A DNA stretch of 64,000 nucleotides from Anaerolineae bacterium (GCA_019637555.1 JAHBVK010000038.1:1-64000); one strand, 5' to 3'; positions 7,888 to 17,212 are shown, numbered from the stretch's first letter. The notes: generated by a model from the sequence alone, not told the origin. Numbers and translations are program-made.

Positions 7888-8874
7888 TCAGTACGCTGCC
7901 AACTCCCGTATCCTCGCCGCGATCTTCTGCGGATTCGGCATGAACGCCTCTTGCAGCGGATGGCTGAACGGCACAGCAGGCACATCTGGTCCGCCGTAAC
8001 GCATGATCGGCGCATCCATATACTCGAAGCCCTCGCCACTGAGGATTGCCGCCACCTCTGCACCATAACCGAGCGTCAGATTATCCTCATGCACGATCAG
8101 CGCTTTGCCCGTCTTGCGGAACGAAGCAAGGATCGTCTCCTTATCGACTGGCAGCAGGGTCCGCAGATCGACCACCTCCGCCGAGATACCATCCTCCCGC
8201 GCCACGATCTCCGCTGCTTGCAAGCAGTAGAACGCCATCATGCCGTAAGCGTACACCGACACATCTGAACCTTCGCGTGTAATCGCCGCTGGACCGATTG
8301 GCACGGTGTATTCCCACTCCGGCACTTCGCCCTTGATGCTGCGGTAGCCTTTCTTCGGTTCGAAAAACAGCACCGGATTCTGATCGCGGATCGCGCTCTT
8401 GAGCAGTCCTTTCGCGTCATACGGCGTCGAGGGGATCACCACCTTCAATCCCGGCACATGGCAGAAGAACGCTTCCACACTCTGGCTGTGATACAACCCA
8501 CCGCCGATGCCACCACCATACGGCGCACGGATCGTCAGCGGCACGCGCCACTGCCCGTCCGAGCGATAGTACATCTTGGCAGCTTCGTTGACGATCTGGT
8601 TGAAGGCAGGATGAATGAAGTCCGCGAACTGGATTTCGCAGATCGGATGTAATTCTGCCATCGCCGCGCCGATCCCCACTGCCACAATCGAGAGTTCTGC
8701 CAGCGGCGAATCCACGACTCGCATTGCCCCGTACTTCTCGATCAAGCCCTGAGTAGCGCGGAAAACGCCGCCACGCTTGCCCACGTCCTCGCCCGTGATG
8801 AACACACGTGGATCGCGTGCCAATTCCTCGTCCATCGCCATTCGCACGGCATCGATCAGCGTCATTTCAGCCAT
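7888..8874 (-). CDS. bkdA2: 2-oxoacid dehydrogenase E1 component, beta subunit (branched-chain type)
   Basis: This is a 328-residue protein starting MAEMTLIDAVRMAMDEEL. I chose the ATG at 8872-8874 over an upstream one because the mature family start lies there and it overlaps the E1-alpha stop by 8 bp, a translational-coupling arrangement. Family hallmarks are FITGEDVGKRGGVFRAT, VVDSPLAELSIVAVGIGAAM, EIQFADFIHPAFNQIVNEAAKM, and a C-terminal transketolase domain with EVVDLRTLLPVD and ALIVHEDNLTLGYGAEVAA. With E1-alpha it forms the thiamine-diphosphate heterotetramer that decarboxylates 2-oxoacids. Confidence 0.92.
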   Translation of the reverse strand: MAEMTLIDAVRMAMDEELARDPRVFITGEDVGKRGGVFRATQGLIEKYGAMRVVDSPLAELSIVAVGIGAAMAELHPICEIQFADFIHPAFNQIVNEAAKMYYRSDGQWRVPLTIRAPYGGGIGGGLYHSQSVEAFFCHVPGLKVVIPSTPYDAKGLLKSAIRDQNPVLFFEPKKGYRSIKGEVPEWEYTVPIGPAAITREGSDVSVYAYGMMAFYCLQAAEIVAREDGISAEVVDLRTLLPVDKETILASFRKTGKALIVHEDNLTLGYGAEVAAILSGEGFEYMDAPIMRYGGPDVPAVPFSHPLQEAFMPNPQKIAARIRELAAY

Positions 8875-9952
8875 TGGCGCTAACCTCGTCGTCGGCATAA
8901 AGACGCTCGTATAGCATCTCCTCCGGCGGATAAGGCATCTGCTCGGCTTGCCGCTGCGCCTCATCGATCATTTGCTTGGCTCTGGCATTGTAATCGGTGC
9001 TCTCTTGCTCGGAGAGCAAGCCGCGCTCCCTAAGCGTGCGCTCAAAATGATGGATCGGGTCTTTCAGCTTCCACCCTTCCACTTCTTCCCGACTGCGGTA
9101 GGTGCGGTCATCATCGTCGGAAGAATGTGGCGTCAGGCGGTACGTCTTGGCTTCGATCAATGTCGCGCCGTCACCACGATAAGCCCGATTAACGGCTTCC
9201 TTCATCACGTCGTACATCTGCAACAGATCATTACCGTCTGCTGTAACGCCGCGCACACCATAAGCATCCGCGCGATCCGCCACATTATGTACCGCCATCT
9301 GCTGATCAATGGGTACGCTGATGGCATAGTTATTGTTCTGCACGATGCAGATGAACGGCAGTTTGTGGACGCCCGCCCAGTTCATGCCCTCATGCCACTC
9401 GCCCTGACTCGTCGATCCTTCGCCCAAACAGGTGATCGCCACACGCGGCTGCGTCGCATCATTGGGATCGACTAACTTGGTATCCCACTTGTATTTGATG
9501 GCAAAGGCTAATCCCGCCGCTTGCGGAACTTGAGTGGCTACAGGACTGGACGAAGAAAGCAAATTTACTTTGCGACTGCTCCAATGCGAGGGCATCTGCC
9601 GTCCACCGCTGCTGTATTCCCCCGCTTTACCGTACAAACTCATCATGAAGTCTAGCGGAGTAACACCGAGCGCGAGTACCAGCGCCAGATCGCGGTAGTA
9701 CGGATGCACGTAATCCACGCCGCGATTGATGGCAAACGCCGCCCCGATTTGTGTGGCTTCGTGTCCCATACCGCTAATGTGAAAGGCGATCTTGCCCTGT
9801 CGGTGCATCGCCCAGCAACGTTCATCTAGGCGCCGCGAAAGCAGCATATACCAGTACATTTCCAACAGCGTTTGCGGCGTCAGCGCATCCGAAGGTTTGG
9901 TCGGTGTCGCTTCTTCGCGCAGTTCCGACTCCGAGGGCAAACGTAAAGTCAT
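8867..9952 (-). CDS. bkdA1: 2-oxoacid dehydrogenase E1 component, alpha subunit (branched-chain type)
   Basis: A 361-residue protein with the thiamine-diphosphate fold: HISGMGHEATQIGAAFAI near residue 60, the cofactor motif CLGEGSTSQGEWHEG to VQNNNYAISVP (about 170-210), and RLTPHSSDDDDRTYRSREE near 275. The SSDDD/TYR loop is characteristic of branched-chain E1-alpha rather than pyruvate E1-alpha, so valine, leucine and isoleucine oxoacids are the likely substrates. The stop overlaps the E1-beta start by 8 bp, and the methyltransferase gene ends 6 bp upstream. All four genes look like one operon. Confidence 0.92.
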   Translation of the reverse strand: MTLRLPSESELREEATPTKPSDALTPQTLLEMYWYMLLSRRLDERCWAMHRQGKIAFHISGMGHEATQIGAAFAINRGVDYVHPYYRDLALVLALGVTPLDFMMSLYGKAGEYSSGGRQMPSHWSSRKVNLLSSSSPVATQVPQAAGLAFAIKYKWDTKLVDPNDATQPRVAITCLGEGSTSQGEWHEGMNWAGVHKLPFICIVQNNNYAISVPIDQQMAVHNVADRADAYGVRGVTADGNDLLQMYDVMKEAVNRAYRGDGATLIEAKTYRLTPHSSDDDDRTYRSREEVEGWKLKDPIHHFERTLRERGLLSEQESTDYNARAKQMIDEAQRQAEQMPYPPEEMLYERLYADDEVSANG

Positions 9953-9958
9953 ATTTAG

Positions 9959-11026
9959 TTACATTCCTTGAATAACGACATAACGATTATTTCGGGCAAT
10001 GATCTGCATACTGCTAAAACATTCCGCCATCACGCGCTCATAAGCGAGGAACGCATTAGCGACGATGCACAGCCTGCCACCCGGATTGAGCAGCCCACCA
10101 GCCTCACGGATGATCCGCTGCGCGACGTTGGTGCTCACTTCAAAATGCTGATGAAACGGTGGATTCGAGCAGATCAGATCGAACTTACCGTCAACTCCTT
10201 CGTACACATCTGCTGCTTGTACTTGAACGTGACTCAAACCATTGAGCCTCACGCTCTCCTCGGCGCATCTGACCGCCAGCAGATTGTCATCTGTCATCAG
10301 CACACGATCCGCTACTTGCGCCAGCGTCACGCCAATGATCCCCGTACCGCAGGCGACATCCAACACCGTCGATCCCGCTGCCACCTGCACGCTTTCTAGC
10401 AGCAGTCTCGTTCCTTCATCCAAGTGTTCCCAACTGAACACGCCCGGCATCGAGGCGATCTGTACTGTCCCGCGCGGAGTCTTGATCTCTGTGCTGATCA
10501 TTTGCGTTGGATCAGCGCCCCACGCCGCCGGATAGTCCTTGCTTGCTTCTTTCCTCACCGCGACACCGATGCGATGCCGTTGCTTCGTCGTCAGGGTCAC
10601 GCAGCGCCCGAATAACATTTCGGCATCCGCAAACAGCGATTTCACACCGCCGTCATTCGCGCCCGCCAGATACAGCTTACCGCCCGCTCTCAACGATTGG
10701 TACGCCGACCATAACAGTGCCCGTGCATAATCCCGACCTTTCGGCGCAATCAGCAGTACAACATCAGCCCGCAGTTCAGTATTCGGCAGCACGTTTTCTG
10801 CCGCCGTCACGCCTCTGATCCTCTTTCCGGCGATTCGCTGCCACGCTGAGTACGATTGATCGACCACCGTAACCGACTCGACTCGCTGCGCCACCTTCTC
10901 TACCAATGGTATCGACGCCCCGAAGATCAACACCTGATCAGGTGGCTTCAATTCCGCCGTTTCCAGCAGCAGCAGTGCTTCAATATCAGTGGTTTCTTGC
11001 CCGATCAAACCATCCTCCCCCGACAT
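9959..11026 (-). CDS. RsmC/RlmG-type rRNA guanine-N2 methyltransferase
   Basis: The 355-residue length and two-lobed layout match RsmC and RlmG. The N-terminal half (about 1-170) is a degenerate methyltransferase fold. The C-terminal half has the SAM site TVLDVACGTGIIGVTLAQ near residue 220 and the catalytic ICSNPPFHQHFEVS near 285, followed by GGRLCIVANAFLAYERVMAE, a close match to the RsmC tail. NPPF is the N-methyltransferase motif. The likely reaction is m2G formation in 16S or 23S rRNA; RsmC and RlmG cannot be told apart here. It is the first gene of the operon that continues into the oxoacid dehydrogenase. Confidence 0.85.
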   Translation of the reverse strand: MSGEDGLIGQETTDIEALLLLETAELKPPDQVLIFGASIPLVEKVAQRVESVTVVDQSYSAWQRIAGKRIRGVTAAENVLPNTELRADVVLLIAPKGRDYARALLWSAYQSLRAGGKLYLAGANDGGVKSLFADAEMLFGRCVTLTTKQRHRIGVAVRKEASKDYPAAWGADPTQMISTEIKTPRGTVQIASMPGVFSWEHLDEGTRLLLESVQVAAGSTVLDVACGTGIIGVTLAQVADRVLMTDDNLLAVRCAEESVRLNGLSHVQVQAADVYEGVDGKFDLICSNPPFHQHFEVSTNVAQRIIREAGGLLNPGGRLCIVANAFLAYERVMAECFSSMQIIARNNRYVVIQGM

Positions 11027-11101
11027 TGCGATTATAGCATAAGCCCTAACAAGCGTTAGTTATCCTCATAGAACCATCCCAATCTAAAAAGTCTTCGTTT
11101 T

Positions 11102-11151
11102 AGCCCGTTTCAACGGGCTTCGTGCTTATAGCCGGATGCTTTAGCGTCCGG
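11102..11151. repeat. Double-hairpin intergenic repeat
   Basis: Two adjacent stem-loops: AGCCCGTT/AACGGGCT at 11102-11119, and CCGGATGC/GCGTCCGG with one G-T pair at 11132-11151. The compact paired-hairpin layout is typical of dispersed REP-like units. It lies upstream of the methyltransferase gene. No second copy was seen in this window. Confidence 0.45.
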
Positions 11152-11177
11152 TGGGAGTGAGGCTAATCGCAACAAAA

Positions 11178-11205
11178 ACGCCGCTGTAATCACTCACAGC
11201 GGCGT
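11178..11205 (-). terminator. Intrinsic terminator of the propeller-protein gene
   Basis: A perfect 10-bp stem, ACGCCGCTGT with ACAGCGGCGT, and an 8-base loop. Read on the minus strand the stem is followed by a run of T (the complement of 11174-11178). It lies about 80 bp past the stop of the minus-strand gene at 11285. Confidence 0.75.
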
Positions 11206-11242
11206 CACAATAAGTATTAACGATCTATCTCAATTGCTGGTT

Positions 11243-11270
11243 CTAGTCAGCGGTGCTAACCGCTGACTAG
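11243..11270. terminator. Strong stem-loop just past the propeller gene
   Basis: CTAGTCAGCGGT (11243-11254) pairs perfectly with ACCGCTGACTAG (11259-11270) around GCTA. It lies 14 bp after the stop of the 11285-14989 gene and before the U-tract terminator. It may protect the 3' end or act as a first terminator. Confidence 0.5.
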
Positions 11271-11284
11271 GCTAAGTCGGATTG

Positions 11285-14200
11285 TTACTTGACGTTGACC
11301 GTCGGCAGCAGGCGGCTGCGCGAGGCATTCTCCTCAGCAGGCGTGTTCTGCGGATAGATGTCGTTGTCTTCCTCGGTGGTCAAACGAGAACCCTCGCTCA
11401 CCACTTCAAGTGGGGCAGCATCCATCGGTAAGGCGTTGGTGCTGAACAGGTTCGGGTTGCCATCGGCATCCGAAGTCCAGACCACCGTCGTGCCATCGCA
11501 GTACCATGTCGGTGCGTAGTCTACGGAGGCATCGCTGGTCACCTGACGTGTCTTCTCGGTGGAGAACTGATACACGTAGATACCCAACTTGCCGCCGATC
11601 ACCATCTGGTAAGCGATCAGGTCACCGTCAGTGGAGTACGCCTGATTCCAAGCGTCACCATTGGCATCGGAAACTGCCTTGAGACCTGTGCCGTCGCTGT
11701 TGATCGTGTACAGGACACCGTTCTGACCATCGCCGCGCTGTGACCAGAAGGCGATCTTGGTGCCGTCTGGCGAGTACTGCGGATCATTATCGTTGCCCAG
11801 ACCATCACTCAGCTTAGTCTCCGCCAGTGTCGCCAGATCGAGTTGGTAAAGCTGCCACAGTTCGTCGCGGCTGCTCTGGAACACGATCTTGGTGCCATCG
11901 GGTGAGAAGAAGGCATTCAGGTCTTGCGCCGGATTGCTAGTCAGACGGGTTTCCGTACCTGTCGTCACGTCGAACATGAACAGGTCCCAGTTACCGCTGC
12001 GAGAAGACTCATAGACGATCTTCGTACCATCAGGCGACCACACCGGATCGATGTCAGTGGCGATGGTGTTGAAGGTCACACGCTGGATACCTTCGCCGTC
12101 CGCGCCGACAACATAAATTTCCCAGTTGCCATCACGGTTGCTGGAGAAGGCAACCCATTCGGAGTCTGGCGAACGCGCAGGCGCAACATCGCTAACATTC
12201 GCGCCAACGCCCTTGGTGATGTTGGCATCCGCATTCGGCTTGCCCGGAAGCTCACCCAAGCGGAAGATTTCCCAGTCACCAGTCTGATCGGTGTGATACA
12301 GCAGCCAGTCGGGGCAGACACCAGATCCCGGCGTGATCGGCTTCCAATCCGTCGGAGTCTTGCTGTCTTCTTGGCAGCTCTCCGGATTCGGATTGATGAT
12401 CGGGAAGCCGTGCGAGTCATAGGTCGTCTCACCGCAGACATACACTGGCGTGCGGGTCGGCGTGACGGTTGGCTCATTGCAGGTCACGGAGATCGAAACA
12501 CCCGTGCCTGCCGTGGTCAGCGTCAGCGTACCAGTTGCGCCCGGTACGTCGATGGTGATCGACTCGTTCTGCTTCAGTTGATAAGTATCCTGCTTGACCA
12601 CAACACCATCCTGATTGGTGATGGTATAGGTGTCGGGCGCAGGCATATCGTTGGAAGTATTGACGATAGTGAACCGTGCTCCACCCTCGATGCAGATCGC
12701 TTGCGGGGCGACTGCCACCGTCAGCGGGGTCGAGGTCGGAGTCGGTGATGGCATCGCGCAGTTGGTATCTGCCGTTGCCGAGATACCAGCACCTGATACT
12801 GCGATAGTTAGTATGCCTACCTGTCCTGAAACAGTGACATCGACGCTCTGTCCAGCGTTCAAGCGGAAGGTACCGCTGTCAACAGGGGTACCACCGTTGG
12901 AGACGACGTAGTTACCGTCGGTCTGCATATCACCACCATTGTTGGTGATGGTGAAGGTGGCTACACCTTGCGCCGAGCAAATCGCCGTCACTGACACATC
13001 AGGCGGAACCGGCGTGTTGGTGGAGGTTGGCGTTGGAGTCGGAGCAGCGCAGTTGGTATCAGCGGTTGCTGAGATGCCAGTGCCAGAGATGGCGATGGTT
13101 AGGTTGCCTACCTGTCCATTGACCACGACTTGTGTGCTGCCGCCAGCGTTCAAGCGGAAGGTACCGCTGTCAACTGGGGTACCACCGTTGGAGACGACGT
13201 AGTTACCGTCGGTCTGCATGTCACCACCATTGTTGGTGATGGTGAAGGTGGCTACACCTTGCGCCGAGCAGATAGCCGTCACTGACACATCAGGCGGAAC
13301 CAGTGTGTTGGTTGGCGTCAGGGTCGGACGTGGGGTGCTGGTTGGTGGCGTTGTTGCCGTCGGCGTGATTGTCGGACGGGTGATGCAGGTAGCCGTCGCT
13401 TGCAGATTCACCGATGGACGCTGTGGTGTCGCAAAGTGAACGCTAACGATAGCATTGCCGGGCAGTGTCATGCTGATCGGCAGATCGCCGAGACCGAACG
13501 AACTGCTTTGCAGCGGTTGTCCGACTTGGTCGATGGTCAGCGTTGCCGGACCGGTCAACACGCCACCCGCTACCGCGTTAGTGATAGTAAACGTTGCGGA
13601 GAGATCAGGGTTGCACTGAACACTCAGGAACAGTTGTGCATCCGGCGCTTGAGTTGCCGTGTTGGTCGGCGTTGCAGTCGGCGGAGCAGGGGTGAACGTC
13701 AACGACGGCGTAAAGGTCGACGTCGGCGTGACGGGTGTGTTGGTCGGACGCGGCGTGCGCGATGGACGCGGCGTAAAGGTCATTGATGCCGTGAACGTCA
13801 TCGAAGGCGTAAACGTGATTGACGGCGTAAATGTTTCCGATGGAGTCAACGTGATCGTTGGCGTGACCGGTGTCCGCGTCGGGCGCGGTGTCCGCGTCAT
13901 GCTCGGCGTATACGTCTGTGACGGCGTATAGGTTTCCGATGGAGTCAACGTCTGTGACGGCGTAAAGGTGATCGTCGGCGTAACGGGAGTATTCGTCGGG
14001 CGTGGCGTGCGCGTCATGCTCGGTGTATACGTCTCAGACGGCGTGAACGATGCCGACGGCGTAAAGGTTACGGTAGCCGTATTCGTCGGCAGCGGCGTGT
14101 TGCTGGCAGTCGCAGTTGGCGTCGCCGTCGGGATACAGTTACCCGTCGCTTGTGCGGTTACGTTTTGCAGTACCGACGTTTCGTAGTTGACGATGACCGT

Positions 14201-14989
14201 TGCGTTGCCGCTGGCATTGATGGAAGTCGAGCCGCCAGCCGCTAACTGCAAGCCGCTGGTCGTATCGGTTCCAGCAACCGGATCGATAACGCGCAGTGTG
14301 CCTGCCGTCAGCATATCCCCGCCTGTATTGCTGACTAGGAACGTGGCGCTCAAATTCGCTTCGCAAGCGATGAACAGGACGATCTGCGGATCATTGATCG
14401 CAGCGCCTGACGAGAATTCGCTTGTCGCGGATGCTGTCGCTTCTACAGTAGCTTCTGCCGTAACCTCAGGAGCGACTTCAGCCGTCGCTTCGGTGGTTGC
14501 CTCGGAAGTCGCGATCACTTCCTCAGTTGGTGCTTGCGTTGGCGCTTCAGTAGGAGCAGCCGTCACTTCCGTGGTGGCTGATACTTCTGGTGTCTGCTCT
14601 GGCGTCACCTCGGTTGGTTGTACTTCCGCAGTGGCTGCCGCTTCAGAAGTTTGAGTCGGTTCTACCGCCGCTACTTCAGTTGGTGGTACTTCTGTAGGAG
14701 GAACTTCTGTAGCTGGCTCCTCAGTTGGCGGTACTGCCGTAGGCGGCTCGGCAGTAGGCGGCTCCGCGGTGGGCGGAACTGCGGTCGGAGGAACCGCAGT
14801 AGGCGGCTCCGCGGTGGGTGGTTCCGGTGTTGGCGGCTCGGCAGTCGGTTGAACGGCTACAGCTTCCGTCGGGGTCGGCAAATCCGTACCCTGAATCGGT
14901 CCCCGTAAGCCGTTGATAATGACTATCCCGAGTAGGATTACCACCACGGCACCGGCAATGATCAGTAATTGTCGATTCTGTCTGGTCAT
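11285..14989 (-). CDS. Large anchored Pro/Thr-rich protein with a C-terminal TolB-like beta-propeller
   Basis: A 1,234-residue protein. One hydrophobic anchor (about residues 8-28, LLIIAGAVVVILLGIVIING) is followed by a low-complexity spacer of PPTAEPPTAVPPT type to about residue 190. Next come several beta-sandwich-like domains separated by TPTNTP and TPSMTFTPS linkers. Two of these are near identical (starting DVSVTAICSAQGVATFTITN) with a 291-bp DNA period. The C-terminal third (about 900-1190) holds seven PD40/WD40-like blades such as SPDGTKIVFQSSRDELWQLY and SPDSEWVAFSSNRDGNWEIY. The likely topology is cytoplasmic N-terminus, extended stalk and extracellular propeller. Binding or sensing at the cell surface is inferred; no enzyme motif is seen. 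Confidence 0.85.
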   Translation of the reverse strand: MTRQNRQLLIIAGAVVVILLGIVIINGLRGPIQGTDLPTPTEAVAVQPTAEPPTPEPPTAEPPTAVPPTAVPPTAEPPTAEPPTAVPPTEEPATEVPPTEVPPTEVAAVEPTQTSEAAATAEVQPTEVTPEQTPEVSATTEVTAAPTEAPTQAPTEEVIATSEATTEATAEVAPEVTAEATVEATASATSEFSSGAAINDPQIVLFIACEANLSATFLVSNTGGDMLTAGTLRVIDPVAGTDTTSGLQLAAGGSTSINASGNATVIVNYETSVLQNVTAQATGNCIPTATPTATASNTPLPTNTATVTFTPSASFTPSETYTPSMTRTPRPTNTPVTPTITFTPSQTLTPSETYTPSQTYTPSMTRTPRPTRTPVTPTITLTPSETFTPSITFTPSMTFTASMTFTPRPSRTPRPTNTPVTPTSTFTPSLTFTPAPPTATPTNTATQAPDAQLFLSVQCNPDLSATFTITNAVAGGVLTGPATLTIDQVGQPLQSSSFGLGDLPISMTLPGNAIVSVHFATPQRPSVNLQATATCITRPTITPTATTPPTSTPRPTLTPTNTLVPPDVSVTAICSAQGVATFTITNNGGDMQTDGNYVVSNGGTPVDSGTFRLNAGGSTQVVVNGQVGNLTIAISGTGISATADTNCAAPTPTPTSTNTPVPPDVSVTAICSAQGVATFTITNNGGDMQTDGNYVVSNGGTPVDSGTFRLNAGQSVDVTVSGQVGILTIAVSGAGISATADTNCAMPSPTPTSTPLTVAVAPQAICIEGGARFTIVNTSNDMPAPDTYTITNQDGVVVKQDTYQLKQNESITIDVPGATGTLTLTTAGTGVSISVTCNEPTVTPTRTPVYVCGETTYDSHGFPIINPNPESCQEDSKTPTDWKPITPGSGVCPDWLLYHTDQTGDWEIFRLGELPGKPNADANITKGVGANVSDVAPARSPDSEWVAFSSNRDGNWEIYVVGADGEGIQRVTFNTIATDIDPVWSPDGTKIVYESSRSGNWDLFMFDVTTGTETRLTSNPAQDLNAFFSPDGTKIVFQSSRDELWQLYQLDLATLAETKLSDGLGNDNDPQYSPDGTKIAFWSQRGDGQNGVLYTINSDGTGLKAVSDANGDAWNQAYSTDGDLIAYQMVIGGKLGIYVYQFSTEKTRQVTSDASVDYAPTWYCDGTTVVWTSDADGNPNLFSTNALPMDAAPLEVVSEGSRLTTEEDNDIYPQNTPAEENASRSRLLPTVNVK
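12739..13310 (-). repeat. Tandem 291-bp coding repeat in the propeller protein
   Basis: Two consecutive units, each coding for a domain of about 80 residues plus linker, are near identical. For example AGTTACCGTCGGTCTGCAT recurs at 12910 and 13201. The limits are approximate. The high DNA identity points to a recent duplication or ongoing conversion of one stalk domain. Confidence 0.7.
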
Positions 14990-15259
14990 AATCTATGCCT
15001 CGCTGTGTGTATCTCGTCCTCCACGACGCTGCAAAAAGGGCGCGGGGATGCGCGTTAAACTCGAACTATTTTGTCGGCGGCACAAGATCAAAGGGGTCGC
15101 TTTGTGCAAAGCGTCCTCGCTATTGTATGTCGCACTCTGTTTTAATCGCTCTTTACTATCTATAACAGTTTTCTAACAGGCAGTCTACTTTTGCTCTCGA
15201 TATTGCCGTCGCGCCCCGACTGTCAGATAATGTGCATCGTCCATAGGGAGTCTAACTTT
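14990..15259. other. Intergenic gap between the divergent propeller gene and comM stub
   Basis: This 270-bp gap should hold divergent promoters. The only structure seen is the near-palindrome CGCTTTG, TG, CAAAGCG at 15098-15113. ATAGGGAGTCTAACTTTATGC before the comM stub resembles ATAGGGACTCTTTATGC before the full comM copy at 15680, so the leader sequences are homologous. Confidence 0.4.
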
Positions 15260-15454
15260 ATGCTTGCACAGGTCAATTCGGGTGCAGTCATCGGCATGGA
15301 AGCCATCAGTGTCAGTGTGGAGGTTGACTATAACCCCAAAGGCATGACCAGTTTCACCATCGTTGGCTTGCCCGATACTGCTGTTCAGGAAAGCCGCGAG
15401 CGTGTCCGTTCCGCTATCCGCAATCGGGGCATGGATTTCCCAACCAAGCCCTGA
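15260..15454 (+). pseudogene. comM: comM/yifB N-terminal stub
   Basis: From the ATG at 15260 the frame encodes 64 residues that match the start of ComM/YifB Mg-chelatase-like ATPases: [20 protein letters not shown] and [17 protein letters not shown]. It stops at TGA just after MDFPTKP, where intact family members continue into the VNLAPA segment. The remaining 440 or so residues (ATPase core, C-terminal lid) are missing. It is roughly two-thirds identical at DNA level to the intact copy that begins 226 bp downstream, so it is a different allele and not a tandem duplication. It is probably not functional. Confidence 0.85.
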
Positions 15455-15679
15455 AAATGCGACTTTTGTTTGCTGTGCGCCTTTTGACATTAGAATGGTC
15501 TTGAATTTGGCACCAGTAGGGACAAAACGCCTGACCACCGAGTGGACAACATCCGCCTATCTAGGTCAATGATACGAAGCTTAGTTTCCCTAAACCGACT
15601 GCCAACCCTAATTTGCGGGCAGAGTATAATTCTCGTGAAACGCAGCAAGAAAAGGCGGCGATGTTCATAGGGACTCTTT

Positions 15680-17212
15680 ATGCTATCAATTTTACAATCC
15701 GGTGCGCTAGTCGGGTTAGATGCCGTTAAAGTGACCGTAGAGGTTGACTATAATCCGAAAGGAATGACAGGTTTTACTATAGTTGGACTAGCTGATACCG
15801 CTGTTCAAGAAAGCCGGGAGCGTGTCCGGTCAGCAGTACGCAATTGTCGCTTGGATTTTCCGATGCGTCGCTATTTAGTGAATTTAGCTCCGGCGGAGAT
15901 GCGTAAGGAAGGACCAGCGTACGACCTCCCGATTGCCATGGGGGTTCTTGCTGCTACTGCGCAGATCCCACCTGAATGCTTGACAGATGCCGTGTTTGTC
16001 GGGGAACTTTCGCTAGATGGCACGTTGCGGCATGTTCGAGGGGTCATGTCTTTCGCCTACATGACGCGGGAATTAGGCTATTCCACGCTGTATGTGCCGG
16101 CATGTGATGCGCCAGAAGCCGCACTGGTAGAAGGTATTGATGTCATTCCCGTTCCCAGTCTCGGACATCTGGTTGAGCATGTCTTCAAGCTGAACCCTAT
16201 CCCACCCTATGATCGGAGCCACGTTCTTACCGATACTGAACCGGGTCCAGAGCGTCTGGTAGATTACGCCGAGGTGAAAGGACAAGAATTCGTTAAACGC
16301 GCGATGGAGATCGTCGCGGCTGGTGGTCACCATGCCCTGCTCGCGGGGCCGCCCGGTTCAGGTAAGACGCTAATAGCGCGGGCACTACCCGGCATTCTTC
16401 CTAAACTAACGCCTGCAGAAGCGCTCGAAATCACCCGCATTTACTCAGTCGCGGATATGCTGCCTCCAGGTGAAGGATTAGCGCGCCGACGCCCGTTTCG
16501 TTCTCCCCATCACACCATCAGTGAAGCGGGTTTGATTGGCGGCGGGAGTATTCCCCGTCCCGGCGAGTTAAGTATGTCCCATCGAGGTGTGCTCTATCTC
16601 GACGAGGTTTTGGAGATGGGTCGAAATCTTGAAGTCTTGCGGCAACCTTTGGAAGACAAGGTCATCACGATTAGCCGAGTACGTGGCTCGGTAACGTTTC
16701 CGGCCAATATTATCCTCGTTGGTTCTCTTAACCCCTGTCCTTGCGGCTATAGAGGCGACCCAATGCGGGCCTGTACTTGCGCTGAACAGCAAGTTAGAAA
16801 ATATCAAGCAAGGATCAGCGGTCCGATGCTGGATCGCTTCGACATTCAGCTTGATGTTCCTCGCGTTGATTATGACAAGTTGACCGGCGCCCAGCGCGGG
16901 GAACCTTCCTCAAGCATTCAAGCGCGCGTAGAGGCGGCCCGTGAGCGGCAGTATAGGCGGCATCGTGATTTCCCGGGTGTGCTGACGAACAGTGACTTGA
17001 GTGCTGGAGAGGTCGAGAAGGTATGCAAAATGGATGACGCCGCCGAACAACTACTGAACGCGGCGCTGAGAAAGCTGCAACTTAGCGCCCGCGCCTATCA
17101 TCGCGTATTGAAGGTCAGTCGCACTATTGCCGACTTAGCAGCGAGCGAGGTGATTAGGACTGAACATGTTGCCGAAGCAGTACAATACAGGTCGAGAACG
17201 CTGTTAAGCTAA
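15680..17212 (+). CDS. comM: ComM/YifB-type AAA+ Mg-chelatase-like ATPase
   Basis: The complete 510-residue protein has the family's usual length. The N-terminal domain (1-190, [20 protein letters not shown]) is followed by the AAA+ core with Walker A GPPGSGKTLIA near residue 223, Walker B GVLYLDEVLEM, and the Cys-rich NPCPCGYRGDP segment followed by ISGPMLDRFDIQLDV. The C-terminal lid helix bundle ends near RTLLS. In naturally transformable bacteria ComM is a hexameric helicase that drives branch migration when taken-up DNA is integrated. It is flanked by a comM stub and by IS debris, and its codon choice is more A/T-leaning than the stub's. It may therefore be an incoming replacement copy. 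Confidence 0.95.
   Translation: MLSILQSGALVGLDAVKVTVEVDYNPKGMTGFTIVGLADTAVQESRERVRSAVRNCRLDFPMRRYLVNLAPAEMRKEGPAYDLPIAMGVLAATAQIPPECLTDAVFVGELSLDGTLRHVRGVMSFAYMTRELGYSTLYVPACDAPEAALVEGIDVIPVPSLGHLVEHVFKLNPIPPYDRSHVLTDTEPGPERLVDYAEVKGQEFVKRAMEIVAAGGHHALLAGPPGSGKTLIARALPGILPKLTPAEALEITRIYSVADMLPPGEGLARRRPFRSPHHTISEAGLIGGGSIPRPGELSMSHRGVLYLDEVLEMGRNLEVLRQPLEDKVITISRVRGSVTFPANIILVGSLNPCPCGYRGDPMRACTCAEQQVRKYQARISGPMLDRFDIQLDVPRVDYDKLTGAQRGEPSSSIQARVEAARERQYRRHRDFPGVLTNSDLSAGEVEKVCKMDDAAEQLLNAALRKLQLSARAYHRVLKVSRTIADLAASEVIRTEHVAEAVQYRSRTLLS

Noticed and set aside
7826..7890. TTACTCGTTACTC units as a CRISPR-like or tandem array
   Set aside because: Only two to three short imperfect units with no spacers; recorded instead as a simple inverted repeat.
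13659..14186. Long plus-strand frames rich in Val-Gly (VGVTGVLVGRGVRV) opposite the propeller gene
   Set aside because: They are the antisense reading of the repetitive TPTNTP/TPSxTFTP linkers and have no ribosome site or family features.
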